Assembly (NCBI RefSeq): GCF_005281835.1
Contig: NZ_RZIS01000007.1
Location: 124,001 to 188,000, forward strand
Direction of reading: 5' to 3'
DNA length: 64,000 bases
Source of the DNA: Vibrio profundi
GTDB taxonomy: Bacteria > Pseudomonadota > Gammaproteobacteria > Enterobacterales > Vibrionaceae
In this document: one piece after another, positions 33,606 through 42,248 of the stretch
Position numbering within the stretch: the stretch's first letter is position 1
Layout of the letters: every line of letters begins with the position of its first letter
Translations under genes and position numbers: made by a program
The notes under the pieces: model-generated
Database searches by the model: none
Told to the model about the DNA's origin: nothing
The model's input: the letters and a program-made list of their open reading frames with translations, nothing else

Positions 33606-34940
33606 ATGGCTAAGAAACCAGGACAAGATTTTCGTAGTGCTCAGAGCGGCTTAAGTGAACTAAAGTCGCGCTTATTATTCGTAGTGGGTGCTCTTTTAGT
33701 ATTCCGAGCCGGCTCTTTTGTGCCGATTCCTGGTATTGACGCAGCTGTACTTGCCGATTTGTTCGAACAGCAAAAAGGTACCATCGTAGAAATGTTTAAC
33801 ATGTTCTCCGGTGGTGCTCTTGAGCGTGCATCTATATTAGCATTGGGCATCATGCCGTATATTTCGGCATCTATTGTTGTCCAATTGCTAACTGTAGTTC
33901 ATCCAGCGTTAGCGGAACTCAAGAAAGAGGGTGAAGCAGGCCGTCGTAAGATCAGCCAATATACACGCTACGGCACGCTTGTACTTGCAACATTCCAAGC
34001 TATTGGTATTGCAACTGGCTTACCAAACATGGTCGATAATCTGGTTGTTATCAACCAAACCATGTTTACGCTAATTGCTACCGTGAGTTTAGTAACTGGT
34101 ACCATGTTCTTAATGTGGTTAGGTGAACAAATCACTGAGCGAGGAATCGGTAATGGTATTTCCATTCTGATTTTTGCAGGTATTGTTGCTGGATTGCCTT
34201 CGGCAATCGGTCAAACAATCGAGCAAGCGCGTCAAGGTGAATTGCATGTGCTTCTTCTGCTGTTAATTGCGGTTTTATCTTTTGCTGTAATTTACTTCGT
34301 AGTTTTCATGGAACGTGGTCAACGTCGTATCGTCGTTAACTACGCGAAGCGTCAACAAGGTCGTAAAGTTTTTGCAGCACAAAGTTCTCACTTGCCTCTT
34401 AAGATTAATATGGCAGGTGTTATACCAGCGATTTTTGCATCAAGTATTATCCTGTTCCCAGGAACATTGGCTCAGTGGTTCGGTCAGAACGGTGAGAGCA
34501 GCGCATTCGGTTGGTTAACTGATGTGTCTTTGGCTCTTAGCCCAGGTCAGCCTCTGTACGTAATGCTTTATGCTGCAGCTATTATCTTCTTCTGTTTCTT
34601 CTATACAGCGTTGGTGTTTAACCCGCGTGAAACAGCTGATAACTTGAAGAAGTCTGGTGCATTCGTACCCGGTATCCGCCCAGGTGAGCAGACAGCGAAA
34701 TATATCGATAAAGTGATGACAAGATTGACCCTAGCGGGCGCTCTATACATTACTTTTATCTGTCTGATTCCTGAATTCATGATGGTCGCGTGGAACGTTC
34801 GTTTCTACTTCGGCGGTACATCACTACTTATCGTAGTAGTTGTAATCATGGATTTCATGGCACAGGTACAGACTCATCTGATGTCACAACAGTATGATTC
34901 TGTGTTAAAGAAAGCGAATCTGAAAGGTTACGGCCGTTAA
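33606..34940 (+). CDS. secY: Protein translocase subunit SecY
   Basis: 444 residues, ten transmembrane helices of the Sec channel. PGIDAAVLADLF and the plug region come early, ERGIGNGISILIFAGIVAGLP is helix 4/5, and the cytosolic loop has NYAKRQQGRKVFAAQSSHLPLK. With SecE and SecG it forms the inner-membrane protein-conducting channel. Its place in spc between rplO and rpmJ is universal in gammaproteobacteria. Confidence 0.98.
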   Translation: MAKKPGQDFRSAQSGLSELKSRLLFVVGALLVFRAGSFVPIPGIDAAVLADLFEQQKGTIVEMFNMFSGGALERASILALGIMPYISASIVVQLLTVVHPALAELKKEGEAGRRKISQYTRYGTLVLATFQAIGIATGLPNMVDNLVVINQTMFTLIATVSLVTGTMFLMWLGEQITERGIGNGISILIFAGIVAGLPSAIGQTIEQARQGELHVLLLLLIAVLSFAVIYFVVFMERGQRRIVVNYAKRQQGRKVFAAQSSHLPLKINMAGVIPAIFASSIILFPGTLAQWFGQNGESSAFGWLTDVSLALSPGQPLYVMLYAAAIIFFCFFYTALVFNPRETADNLKKSGAFVPGIRPGEQTAKYIDKVMTRLTLAGALYITFICLIPEFMMVAWNVRFYFGGTSLLIVVVVIMDFMAQVQTHLMSQQYDSVLKKANLKGYGR

Positions 34941-34980
34941 TCGGCGGTAACAGTTTCAGTTCCATTTACGGAGTTTAGCA

Positions 34981-35094
34981 ATGAAAGTTCGTGCTTCCGT
35001 TAAAAAAATCTGCCGTAACTGTAAAGTTATCAAGCGTAACGGTGTCGTTCGCGTGATTTGCAGTGAGCCAAAGCATAAGCAACGCCAAGGCTAA
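34981..35094 (+). CDS. rpmJ: 50S ribosomal protein L36
   Basis: 37 residues ([20 protein letters not shown]...), read directly at 34981-35094. The zinc ligands Cys11, Cys14, Cys27 and His32 are present, so this is the zinc-containing paralogue. A zinc-free L36 would be expected elsewhere if this organism has the usual Zur-controlled spare. SD GGAG. Last gene of spc. Confidence 0.97.
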
Positions 35095-35120
35095 TTAGCA
35101 GAAATTTTTACTTGAAATAT

Positions 35121-35154
35121 AAGGTAGTGTCGAGTATATTCCTCGGCCTACCTT
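35121..35154 (+). terminator. Hairpin at the spc/alpha junction
   Basis: AAGGTAG (35121-35127) with CTACCTT (35148-35154), enclosing CGAG/CTCG, followed by TT. A probable partial terminator just before the alpha leader. Confidence 0.5.
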
Positions 35155-35262
35155 TTGCGTGCAAAAGAAGTAGTATGCCGCAGCGTATCCATAACGGGCT
35201 TTGCTGCGGATAATTCTTTTATGAACCCCTTAGGAGTGAATAATGGCCCGTATAGCAGGCAT
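35155..35262 (+). ncRNA. Alpha operon leader / ribosome-binding-site pseudoknot (S4 target)
   Basis: The leader contains CCATAACGGGCTTTGCTGCGG followed by an A/T-rich stretch and GGAGTGAATAATG. AACGGGCUUU is the conserved core of the E. coli alpha operon pseudoknot. There, S4 binds the nested pseudoknot that traps the 30S subunit on the rpsM start and represses rpsM-rpsK-rpsD-rplQ. Confidence 0.8.
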
Positions 35263-35599
35263 TAACATTCCTGATCACAAGCATTCTGTGATTGCATTAA
35301 CTGCAATTTACGGCATCGGTAAAACTCGCTCTCAAGCTATCCTAGCTGAAGTGGGTATTGCTGAAAATGCTAAGATCAGTGAACTAACTGAAGAGCAGAT
35401 CGATCAACTGCGTGATGGTGTAGCTAAGTACACTGTAGAAGGTGATCTACGTCGTGAAGTATCGATGAACATCAAGCGTCTTATGGACCTTGGCTGTTAC
35501 CGCGGTCTTCGTCATCGTCGCAGTCTACCACTACGTGGACAGCGTACTAAAACCAACGCTCGCACCCGTAAGGGTCCGCGCAAGCCGATCAAGAAATAA
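35243..35599 (+). CDS. rpsM: 30S ribosomal protein S13
   Basis: 118 residues, MARIAGINIPDHKHSVIALT. Head protein of bridges B1a/B1b; basic C-terminal tail (RTKTNARTRKGPRKPIKK) contacts P-site tRNA. First gene of the alpha operon; the start codon is within the S4-regulated leader. Confidence 0.98.
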   Translation: MARIAGINIPDHKHSVIALTAIYGIGKTRSQAILAEVGIAENAKISELTEEQIDQLRDGVAKYTVEGDLRREVSMNIKRLMDLGCYRGLRHRRSLPLRGQRTKTNARTRKGPRKPIKK

Positions 35600-35618
35600 T
35601 CGGATAAGGTAGAGTACA

Positions 35619-36008
35619 ATGGCAAAACAACCAACTCGCGCGCGTAAGCGCGTACGCAAGCAAGTAGCTGATGGCGTAGCGCACATTCATGCTTCTTTCA
35701 ACAACACAATCGTAACTATCACTGACCGCCAAGGCAACGCTCTTGCATGGGCTACAGCAGGTGGTTCAGGTTTCCGTGGTTCTCGTAAATCTACTCCGTT
35801 CGCAGCACAAGTTGCAGCTGAGCGTTGTGGTGAAATGGCTAAAGAATATGGCCTAAAGAACTTGGAAGTTATGGTTAAGGGTCCAGGTCCAGGTCGCGAA
35901 TCTACTGTTCGTGCACTGAACGCTGCTGGTTTCCGTATCACTAACATTGTTGATGCGACACCAATCCCTCATAACGGTTGTCGTCCACCTAAGAAACGTC
36001 GCGTTTAA
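35619..36008 (+). CDS. rpsK: 30S ribosomal protein S11
   Basis: 129 residues. Platform protein near the E site; GGSGFRGSRKSTPFAAQVAA and the C-terminal NGCRPPKKRRV are conserved. In E. coli it carries an N-methylated first residue and an isoaspartate. Confidence 0.98.
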   Translation: MAKQPTRARKRVRKQVADGVAHIHASFNNTIVTITDRQGNALAWATAGGSGFRGSRKSTPFAAQVAAERCGEMAKEYGLKNLEVMVKGPGPGRESTVRALNAAGFRITNIVDATPIPHNGCRPPKKRRV

Positions 36009-36039
36009 GTTTCGTTTCTAGGAATATTGGAGAAAGATC

Positions 36040-36660
36040 ATGGCAAGATATTTGGGTCCTAAGCTGAAGCTTAGCCGTCGCGAAGGTACAGACTTATTCC
36101 TTAAGTCAGGTGTACGCGCGATCGATACCAAGTGTAAAATTGATAACGCACCAGGTGTACACGGCGCTCGTCGCGGTCGTCTATCTGAGTATGGCGTTCA
36201 GCTTCGTGAGAAGCAAAAAGTTCGTCGTATCTACGGCGTTCTAGAAAAACAATTCCGTAACTACTACAAAGAAGCTGCACGTCTTAAAGGCAACACAGGT
36301 GCAAACCTACTTCAGCTTCTTGAAGGTCGTCTTGATAACGTAGTTTACCGCATGGGCTTTGGTGCAACTCGCGCTGAATCTCGTCAGCTAGTTAGCCACA
36401 AAGCTATCCTAGTTAACGGTAAAGTTGTAAACGTTCCTTCTTTCAAAGTAGCGGCTAATGACGTTGTTTCTATCCGCGAGAAAGCTAAACAGCAATCTCG
36501 TATCAAAGCTGCTCTAGAAGTTGCTGAACAACGTGAAAAACCAACTTGGATTGAAGTAGATGCTGGCAAAATGGAAGGTACATTCAAGCGTATGCCTGAG
36601 CGTTCTGACCTATCAGCTGACATCAACGAACACTTGATCGTCGAACTTTACTCTAAGTAA
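36040..36660 (+). CDS. rpsD: 30S ribosomal protein S4
   Basis: 206 residues. N-terminal 16S-binding region and central S4 RNA-binding domain (RLDNVVYRMGFGATRAESRQ). Primary assembly protein; autogenous repressor of the alpha operon through the leader at 35155-35262. Ram-type fidelity mutations map to its S5 interface; none can be judged here. Confidence 0.98.
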   Translation: MARYLGPKLKLSRREGTDLFLKSGVRAIDTKCKIDNAPGVHGARRGRLSEYGVQLREKQKVRRIYGVLEKQFRNYYKEAARLKGNTGANLLQLLEGRLDNVVYRMGFGATRAESRQLVSHKAILVNGKVVNVPSFKVAANDVVSIREKAKQQSRIKAALEVAEQREKPTWIEVDAGKMEGTFKRMPERSDLSADINEHLIVELYSK

Positions 36661-36682
36661 GGTTAAAAAAAGAGAGGACACA

Positions 36683-37675
36683 ATGCAGGGTTCTGTAACA
36701 GAATTTCTTAAGCCGCGTCTTGTTGACATTGAACAGATCAATACGACACACGCAAAAGTAACTCTTGAGCCATTAGAGCGCGGTTTCGGCCACACTCTAG
36801 GTAATGCTCTTCGCCGCATTCTTCTATCTTCTATGCCGGGTTGTGCCGTAACAGAAGTTGAAATTGAAGGTGTGCTACACGAATACAGCACTAAAGAAGG
36901 CGTTCAGGAAGATATCCTAGAAATCCTTCTAAACCTTAAAGGTTTGGCTGTACGCGTTGCTGAAGGCAAAGATGAAGTGTTTATTACACTGAACAAATCA
37001 GGCTCAGGCCCTGTTGTTGCAGGTGACATCACCCACGATGGTGATGTAGAGATCGCTAACCCTGAGCACGTAATTTGTCACCTAACGGATGACAACGCTG
37101 AGATCGCTATGCGTATCAAAGTTGAACGTGGTCGTGGTTACGTTCCAGCTTCAGCTCGTATCCATACTGAAGAAGATGAGCGTCCAATCGGTCGTCTACT
37201 TGTTGACGCTACATACAGCCCGGTTGATAAAATCGCTTACGCTGTTGAAGCGGCACGTGTAGAGCAACGTACTGATTTAGACAAGCTTGTTATCGATATG
37301 GAAACGAACGGTACTCTTGAACCTGAGGAAGCTATCCGTCGTGCAGCTACAATTCTAGCTGAACAATTGGATGCGTTCGTAGATCTTCGTGATGTACGTG
37401 TACCTGAGGAGAAGGAAGAGAAGCCAGAATTCGATCCAATCCTACTGCGTCCTGTAGACGATCTTGAACTAACAGTTCGCTCTGCTAACTGTTTGAAAGC
37501 AGAAGCGATTCACTACATCGGTGATCTTGTACAGCGCACTGAGGTTGAGCTACTTAAAACGCCAAACCTTGGTAAGAAATCTCTTACAGAGATTAAAGAT
37601 GTGCTTGCTTCACGTGGTCTTTCTCTAGGCATGCGTCTAGAAAACTGGCCACCAGCGTCAATCGCTGAAGATTAA
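36683..37675 (+). CDS. rpoA: RNA polymerase alpha subunit
   Basis: 330 residues. The N-terminal assembly domain (1-235) with TLGNALRRILLSSMPGCAV dimerises and binds beta/beta'. After a flexible linker (KEEKPEFDP) comes the C-terminal DNA-binding domain with VRSANCLKAEAI (Arg265-equivalent) and NLGKKSLTEIKDVL (Lys298-equivalent). The latter contacts UP elements and activators such as the CRP encoded at 2081-2713. Sandwiched between rpsD and rplQ, as usual. Confidence 0.99.
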   Translation: MQGSVTEFLKPRLVDIEQINTTHAKVTLEPLERGFGHTLGNALRRILLSSMPGCAVTEVEIEGVLHEYSTKEGVQEDILEILLNLKGLAVRVAEGKDEVFITLNKSGSGPVVAGDITHDGDVEIANPEHVICHLTDDNAEIAMRIKVERGRGYVPASARIHTEEDERPIGRLLVDATYSPVDKIAYAVEAARVEQRTDLDKLVIDMETNGTLEPEEAIRRAATILAEQLDAFVDLRDVRVPEEKEEKPEFDPILLRPVDDLELTVRSANCLKAEAIHYIGDLVQRTEVELLKTPNLGKKSLTEIKDVLASRGLSLGMRLENWPPASIAED

Positions 37676-37699
37676 TCGAAAAGTTAGAAGGATTAGGTC

Positions 37700-38080
37700 A
37701 TGCGCCATCGTAAAAGTGGTCGTCAACTCAACCGCAACAGCAGTCATCGTAAAGCGATGTTCAGCAATATGGCTAGCTCTCTTGTTCGTCACGAAGTTAT
37801 CAAAACTACCGTGCCAAAAGCAAAAGAACTACGTCGCGTAATTGAGCCGTTGATTACCCTAGCTAAGACAGACAGTGTTGCTAACCGTCGTCTTGCATTT
37901 GCACGCACTCGTGATAACGAAGTTGTTGCAAAACTATTTAATGAACTAGGCCCGCGTTTTGCGGCTCGTCAAGGCGGTTACACTCGCATTCTTAAATGTG
38001 GTTTCCGTACTGGTGATAAAGCTCCAATGGCTTACATTGAGCTTGTAGACCGCCCAGCTGCTGAAGAAGCTGCTGAGTAA
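37700..38080 (+). CDS. rplQ: 50S ribosomal protein L17
   Basis: 126 residues, MRHRKSGRQLNRNSSHRKAM. Located at the bottom of the 50S near the exit tunnel. Last gene of the alpha operon and of the whole cluster; a strong bidirectional terminator follows. Confidence 0.98.
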   Translation: MRHRKSGRQLNRNSSHRKAMFSNMASSLVRHEVIKTTVPKAKELRRVIEPLITLAKTDSVANRRLAFARTRDNEVVAKLFNELGPRFAARQGGYTRILKCGFRTGDKAPMAYIELVDRPAAEEAAE

Positions 38081-38101
38081 TCTATACTAGATTGTTAATA
38101 C

Positions 38102-38130
38102 AAAAAGCCGAGCATTAGCTCGGCTTTTTT
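38102..38130. terminator. Bidirectional terminator after rplQ
   Basis: AAAAAGCCGAGC (38102-38113), loop ATTA, GCTCGGCTTTTTT (38118-38130). It ends the alpha operon and can also serve the convergent lipoprotein gene. Confidence 0.93.
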
Positions 38131-38224
38131 GTATCTGTCGCATTTTCCACTTATAAAACCACTGTTCGTTTTAAATACACTTTCGTTGTACGTTAGGTTA
38201 CTTCAACCCACCTTAGCGTTTGTC

Positions 38225-38713
38225 TTATTGCCAAATATTCCCAAGTGAACTTAACAGCGAAGAGCTTGCTCCTTGAGATTGAAGCACTTGCAGAATAATT
38301 GGAGCAAAGGTGCTAATCAAAGATGGATCCATACCTAAGCTTGAGAATGCACTCGCAACAGTACTGTTGTCACTGAGTAGGCTAGTCAGCCCTGTTTGTT
38401 GTAGTGTAGACATTCCTGGAATCAGACCGCTTAGCTCATTATTTTCTGCTGAGCTTAATGAGCCTTGGGCTAATGCTAACAAAGAACCAATACCACCAGC
38501 AGCTTGTTCAGTAGTCACTGAAGCTTGCTTGGCGACTGTATCTGTTAGTTCTGAACTTTGGCTTTGTTGGTTCCACATTGAAAGCGCAGTCGATAACGCA
38601 GATTGGGAGAGCTGAGAGTAGTTAGTTGAAGAAGTGTTATCTGACGAATCAGAAGTACTTGCGCATGAAATAACAGCCAAGCTGCTTAGAGCCACTACGA
38701 TTGCTTTTTTCAT
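38225..38713 (-). CDS. DUF2780-like lipoprotein of unknown function
   Basis: 162 residues. The signal peptide MKKAIVVALSSLAVISCAS has lipobox AVISC. The body is rich in Ser, Gln, Leu and Ala, with helical repeats (GGIGSLLALAQGSLSSAE) and the recurrent pattern PGMSTLQQTGLTSLL. This resembles the Vibrio DUF2780 (VcgC/VcgE) family, recalled from memory. No catalytic residues are seen. It is monocistronic, convergent with rplQ and sharing its terminator. Confidence 0.65.
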   Translation of the reverse strand: MKKAIVVALSSLAVISCASTSDSSDNTSSTNYSQLSQSALSTALSMWNQQSQSSELTDTVAKQASVTTEQAAGGIGSLLALAQGSLSSAENNELSGLIPGMSTLQQTGLTSLLSDNSTVASAFSSLGMDPSLISTFAPIILQVLQSQGASSSLLSSLGNIWQ

Positions 38714-38758
38714 TATTCGTCCTTAAGTAATAAAGCAAAAAGTACTATCACTATAAAC

Positions 38759-38784
38759 GAAAAACGGCGATGTTACATCGCCGT
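38759..38784 (-). terminator. Rho-independent terminator of fklB
   Basis: ACGGCGATG (38764-38772) and CATCGCCGT (38776-38784), loop TTA; on the minus strand it is followed by TTTT and lies 26 bases after the fklB stop. Confidence 0.88.
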
Positions 38785-38809
38785 GAATATCTATTAAGCT
38801 TATATTTAC

Positions 38810-39430
38810 TTAAAGAATAGCTAGTAGCTCAACTTCGAATACTAGTGCTGCGAATGGTGGGATTGATGCACCAGCGCCACGCTCACCGTAAGCAAGATCT
38901 TGAGGGATGTATAGTTTCCACTTAGAACCAACAGGCATTAGTTGAAGAGCTTCAACCCAACCTTTGATTACGCCAGTTACAGGGAACTCAGCTGGTTGAC
39001 CACGAGATACAGAGCTGTCGAATACAGTACCGTCTGTAAGTTCACCGTGGTAGTGAACGCGTACTTGTTTGTCTGAAGTTGGGATTTCGCCAGTACCTTC
39101 AGTTAGTACTTCGTATTGAAGACCAGACTCTAGAACCGTTACTTCTGAACGAAGAGCGTTGTCTTTTAGGAATACTTCACCATCTGCAGCAGCAGCTTTT
39201 GCAGCTTCTTGACGAATCGCTTCTGCACGAGTGTGTAGTTCTTGAAGAGCGTTGTTGATCTCATCAATTTCGATAGCTGGCATGTCGCCAGTTAGAGCTG
39301 TTGCGATACCAGCAGCGATAGCGTCAACGTTTAGGCCTTCAAGACCAGAACCTGCAAGTTGTTGGCCCATTTGTAGACCGATACCGTAGCTAGCTTTTTG
39401 CTCAACGGTTTCAAATTTTACTTCAGACAT
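38810..39430 (-). CDS. fklB: FKBP-type peptidyl-prolyl isomerase FklB
   Basis: 206 residues from ATG 39428-39430 (MSEVKFETVEQKASYGIG), which matches the E. coli FklB start and length (206); a longer upstream frame is rejected. The N-terminal dimerisation domain spans about 1-85 and the C-terminal FKBP domain has VHYHGELTDGTVFDSSVSRGQPAEFP and LAYGERGAGASIPP. There is no signal peptide in this form, so it is cytoplasmic. Divergent from ytfB as in E. coli. Confidence 0.95.
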   Translation of the reverse strand: MSEVKFETVEQKASYGIGLQMGQQLAGSGLEGLNVDAIAAGIATALTGDMPAIEIDEINNALQELHTRAEAIRQEAAKAAAADGEVFLKDNALRSEVTVLESGLQYEVLTEGTGEIPTSDKQVRVHYHGELTDGTVFDSSVSRGQPAEFPVTGVIKGWVEALQLMPVGSKWKLYIPQDLAYGERGAGASIPPFAALVFEVELLAIL

Positions 39431-39643
39431 GAATGTCACTCTTATTTGTGTAGAGAAAGGGAAAGGATACCAGTTCTGACTTATTGAAGAAATCCCTTGC
39501 CCTACGGATATCCGCAAAGCATCGTACTTAGCTCTCAAAAATGTTTGAATTCTGTCATTTCCGGTAAGGAAGCTTTGAAAAACCTATACTCAACGGCATT
39601 TGCTTTTTATACTCATACTAGTTTTATTCTCAGGCTAGGATCT

Positions 39644-40201
39644 ATGAATCGTCGTCATAAAAAAAAGCAACAAGTGGATTATGTTGAGTTAATCAAGACT
39701 CGGCTTAATAGCATTGATGTGTCACAGCTAAAGACGAAGGTCAGCTCCGCTTGGCTTACATTACCGGCTTTGCATCGCAAGCTGCTGATGGTCATTGTGC
39801 CAATTGTCGCGATTCTTCTTGTACTACCTGCTCCAAAACCTTCAGAACCCGAAGTGTCTCCAACTACGCGCGTTGAGCTTGAAATTAGTACGGTAGGCTT
39901 GAGTGAACAAAAAAGCACAGAACAGAAAGAGCTAAAGTCGACTCAGTGGAAGGAATACAGCGTTAAAAAAGGCGACACTCTGGCACAAGTTTTCCGTAAT
40001 AATCAATTACCGCTCGCAGACCTCAACGCCCTGGTTAAAATTGAAGGACAAGACAAGCCGTTGAGCCGTATTCGACAAGGGCAATTGGTGCGTTTCAAAT
40101 TAGCGGAAAGCGGTAAGCTTGATATTTTGCAGCTAGAAAAAGACGGGACGTCGGTTATGTTTTTCAGGCTTTCCGATGGCGGTTTTGGGCGAAGCAAGTA
40201 A
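39644..40201 (+). CDS. ytfB: YtfB/OapA family LysM-like cell-envelope protein
   Basis: 185 residues from ATG 39644, chosen because AGGA lies 8 bases upstream and the basic start MNRRHKKKQQ is typical of the family. One membrane helix (about 48-65, LLMVIVPIVAILLVLPAP) is followed by a Pro/Ser/Glu-rich linker. The C-terminal OapA domain, LysM-like (YSVKKGDTLAQVFRNNQLPL), should bind peptidoglycan in the periplasm. E. coli YtfB, next to fklB, is a cell-division and N-acetylglucosaminyl-glycan-binding protein; OapA affects adhesion in Haemophilus. The gene symbol rests on domain and the conserved fklB neighbour. Confidence 0.82.
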   Translation: MNRRHKKKQQVDYVELIKTRLNSIDVSQLKTKVSSAWLTLPALHRKLLMVIVPIVAILLVLPAPKPSEPEVSPTTRVELEISTVGLSEQKSTEQKELKSTQWKEYSVKKGDTLAQVFRNNQLPLADLNALVKIEGQDKPLSRIRQGQLVRFKLAESGKLDILQLEKDGTSVMFFRLSDGGFGRSK

Positions 40202-40217
40202 GGGGTCTTGCCCCTTA
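40199..40217 (+). terminator. Hairpin overlapping the ytfB stop codon
   Basis: TAAGGGG (40199-40205), loop TCTTG, CCCCTTA (40211-40217). The stem begins in the stop codon. No T run follows. Confidence 0.45.
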
Positions 40218-40224
40218 ATATTCA

Positions 40225-41091
40225 CTAAAACTCTGTCGCTTTACACGGACTCTTTTTACGCTTAGCTCTTTTAAGTGGCATCAGCGGCAGAATAATCAGC
40301 AAAATTCCAGCGGCAGTAAGCCAATCTGGTACTTCACTGAACCACCATATCCCAAATAACGTAACAAATATGAGCCCCGAATATTCCGCGAGGGCGATCT
40401 GTCCTGCCGGTGCTTTACGATAAGCAGCAACAGCCAGCCCGTTATAACTCAAAATACATATAGCGCTTAATGCCACATACCCAAGAGCTTCCCAGCTTAC
40501 AGGCTGCCAATATAACAAGCATAACCCTAATGACACTGGAATAGAGAATAACGTTGTCCACCAGAGTGTTGTGATTACAGTTTGCTCGCTAGGCAGTTTC
40601 CTTACCAACACATTGAATAGAGCGAGTGTACAAGCGGTACCTAGCGCAAAGAATGCAGCCCAATGGAATTGCGATGGTCGTAATACAATCATCACACCAA
40701 TGAAGCCAATCACTGTCGCGATGACTTTGGTCAATGGCGGTGTTTCTTTCAGTAGAACAATTGATAGTGGGAGCATAAGCAAAGGAGCGGCATAGAACAC
40801 CGCATTAGCCGTAGCTAAGGGAAGGTAGGTGACTGCCACAACCATACAGCCACTTCCGATGAGAATTAAATGAGCTCTCAAGAAAGTGACTTTAGACTGC
40901 TTTAATGTTCGTTGTGCTTTATTTTGAAGTATCCACAAAGGAAAAATGAAAATGAGCGACAGCAGTTGGCGAGCGAACATATATTGATAAGGAGAGACTG
41001 CTCCATCCAATACTTTTACAGAGACGTCAGAAAGCGCAGCTAACAAGTTGCCTAAAACCAGCAAAAGAACTGCTACGCTTTGGCTCGACAT
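40225..41091 (-). CDS. DMT/EamA family transporter
   Basis: 288 residues, about ten transmembrane helices arranged as two EamA repeats (first about 1-130, second about 145-280). MFARQLLSLIFIFPLW and the late helix YSGLIFVTLFGIWWF are typical. The family exports or imports small metabolites; substrate unknown. The start overlaps the stop of the ElaA-like gene by one base (TAATG), so the two are co-transcribed. Confidence 0.87.
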   Translation of the reverse strand: MSSQSVAVLLLVLGNLLAALSDVSVKVLDGAVSPYQYMFARQLLSLIFIFPLWILQNKAQRTLKQSKVTFLRAHLILIGSGCMVVAVTYLPLATANAVFYAAPLLMLPLSIVLLKETPPLTKVIATVIGFIGVMIVLRPSQFHWAAFFALGTACTLALFNVLVRKLPSEQTVITTLWWTTLFSIPVSLGLCLLYWQPVSWEALGYVALSAICILSYNGLAVAAYRKAPAGQIALAEYSGLIFVTLFGIWWFSEVPDWLTAAGILLIILPLMPLKRAKRKKSPCKATEF

Positions 41092-41543
41092 TATTTAGAT
41101 AATCTCATATCAATATGAGGGATATCATCTTCAAGGTACATCTCAGAAATTTGTTCAAAGCCATGAAGCTGATAAAAAGCTTTTAGGTGCTCTTGAGCGC
41201 CGATGTCTATTGTGTTGTCTGGCCATAATTGCTGGCAACGTTGCAGTGATTGCGTCAGTAATTGGTGCCCTAAGCCATTTCCACGAGCAGACTGCTTGGT
41301 GGCGATTCGGCCAATGCTCACGTTATCGTAGGTCGTGCCTGCTGGTAGCAAGCGAGCGCAAGCGACGAGCTCGCCTTTTATGAACCCCATTAAGTGCTGA
41401 ACCCCTGTTTGATGGTCTTTATCATCCAACTCTGGATAAGGACAGGTTTGTTCAACGACAAAAACATCAACTCGTAGTTTGAGTAGTTGATACAGCTGAG
41501 ACGTTGATAATTCAGAGAATGGAATGCACTGCCAAGTAATCAT
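41091..41543 (-). CDS. ElaA-like GNAT acetyltransferase
   Basis: 150 residues. FSELSTSQLYQLLKLRVDVFVVEQ and CPYPELDDKD are the ElaA-family opening. The acetyl-CoA loop IATKQSARGNGLGHQLL (Q/RxxGxG/A type) follows. A soluble N-acetyltransferase of unknown substrate. Coupled to the DMT transporter downstream. Confidence 0.85.
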   Translation of the reverse strand: MITWQCIPFSELSTSQLYQLLKLRVDVFVVEQTCPYPELDDKDHQTGVQHLMGFIKGELVACARLLPAGTTYDNVSIGRIATKQSARGNGLGHQLLTQSLQRCQQLWPDNTIDIGAQEHLKAFYQLHGFEQISEMYLEDDIPHIDMRLSK

Positions 41544-41600
41544 GATGGGGTCCTGAAGTAAAAAGGATCATGACTGTAGCAGCGCCGGTTTAATTCAGCA

Positions 41601-42167
41601 TTAACAATTGTTAAGGCGTGCTTTAATTCTACTTAAACTTATTGCAGTAATGCCTAGGTAGGCCGCTATTTGATTATCGTTGAGCCTTTCTTCAAGGTCA
41701 GGATAGTGTTCACAGAACAACTGATAACGCTGCTCTGGGGTGTACAGCAACATAAAGCGTTCTTTGTTCTCTTTATGCATGAGTTGCGTTTCCAACAGCT
41801 TGATGTATAGCGGATTGGATTCCGTTCTCCATTCCGCTAAGGCGCTCATTGGTAGTTGCAAAAGAACGATCGGTGTTAATGTTTCAAGTAGGTAAGGCGA
41901 GGCTTGTTGCTTGATTAGGCCCTCAAAGCCCATTACCCAATCTTGCTCCCAGTAAAACTCTTTACTGAATTGCTTACCTTCCTCTGTGAGGTAACAAGCA
42001 TGACACAGCCCTTCAATAATAAAATAGAACGACTCTGCGACTTCACCTTGGTTGATCAAGATATGACGGGTAGGCAATTCAAGCGGTTTGGCGATATCAA
42101 CCAGTGAATCAATTTCACTGTCGGTAAAGTTAAACGCTTTTAATTGTTGAATGAAAGTCGAGTGCAT
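41601..42167 (-). CDS. Crp/Fnr-type transcriptional regulator (short)
   Basis: 188 residues. The cyclic-nucleotide-binding fold (about 15-115) has HILINQGEVAESFYFIIEGL. A short C-terminal HTH follows (LNDNQIAAYLGITAISLSRIKARL). It lacks Fnr cysteines and the CRP cAMP residues, so it probably responds to another signal. It lies 81 bases downstream of olsF on the same strand, separated by a terminator, so it may be an independent gene or be reached by read-through. Confidence 0.83.
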   Translation of the reverse strand: MHSTFIQQLKAFNFTDSEIDSLVDIAKPLELPTRHILINQGEVAESFYFIIEGLCHACYLTEEGKQFSKEFYWEQDWVMGFEGLIKQQASPYLLETLTPIVLLQLPMSALAEWRTESNPLYIKLLETQLMHKENKERFMLLYTPEQRYQLFCEHYPDLEERLNDNQIAAYLGITAISLSRIKARLNNC

Positions 42168-42179
42168 AATAGAAAATAA

Positions 42180-42217
42180 GCCAAGAATGATAACGAAATA
42201 ATGTCATCATTCTTGGC
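42180..42217 (-). terminator. Terminator of the DedA-to-OlsF operon
   Basis: GCCAAGAATGAT (42180-42191) and ATCATTCTTGGC (42206-42217) are perfect 12-bp arms with a 14-nt loop. On the minus strand TTATTTTC follows. The tail reaches the leader of the Crp/Fnr gene. Confidence 0.85.
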
Positions 42218-42248
42218 CTACGTACAGTCTTAGCCGACGTGACTAGTA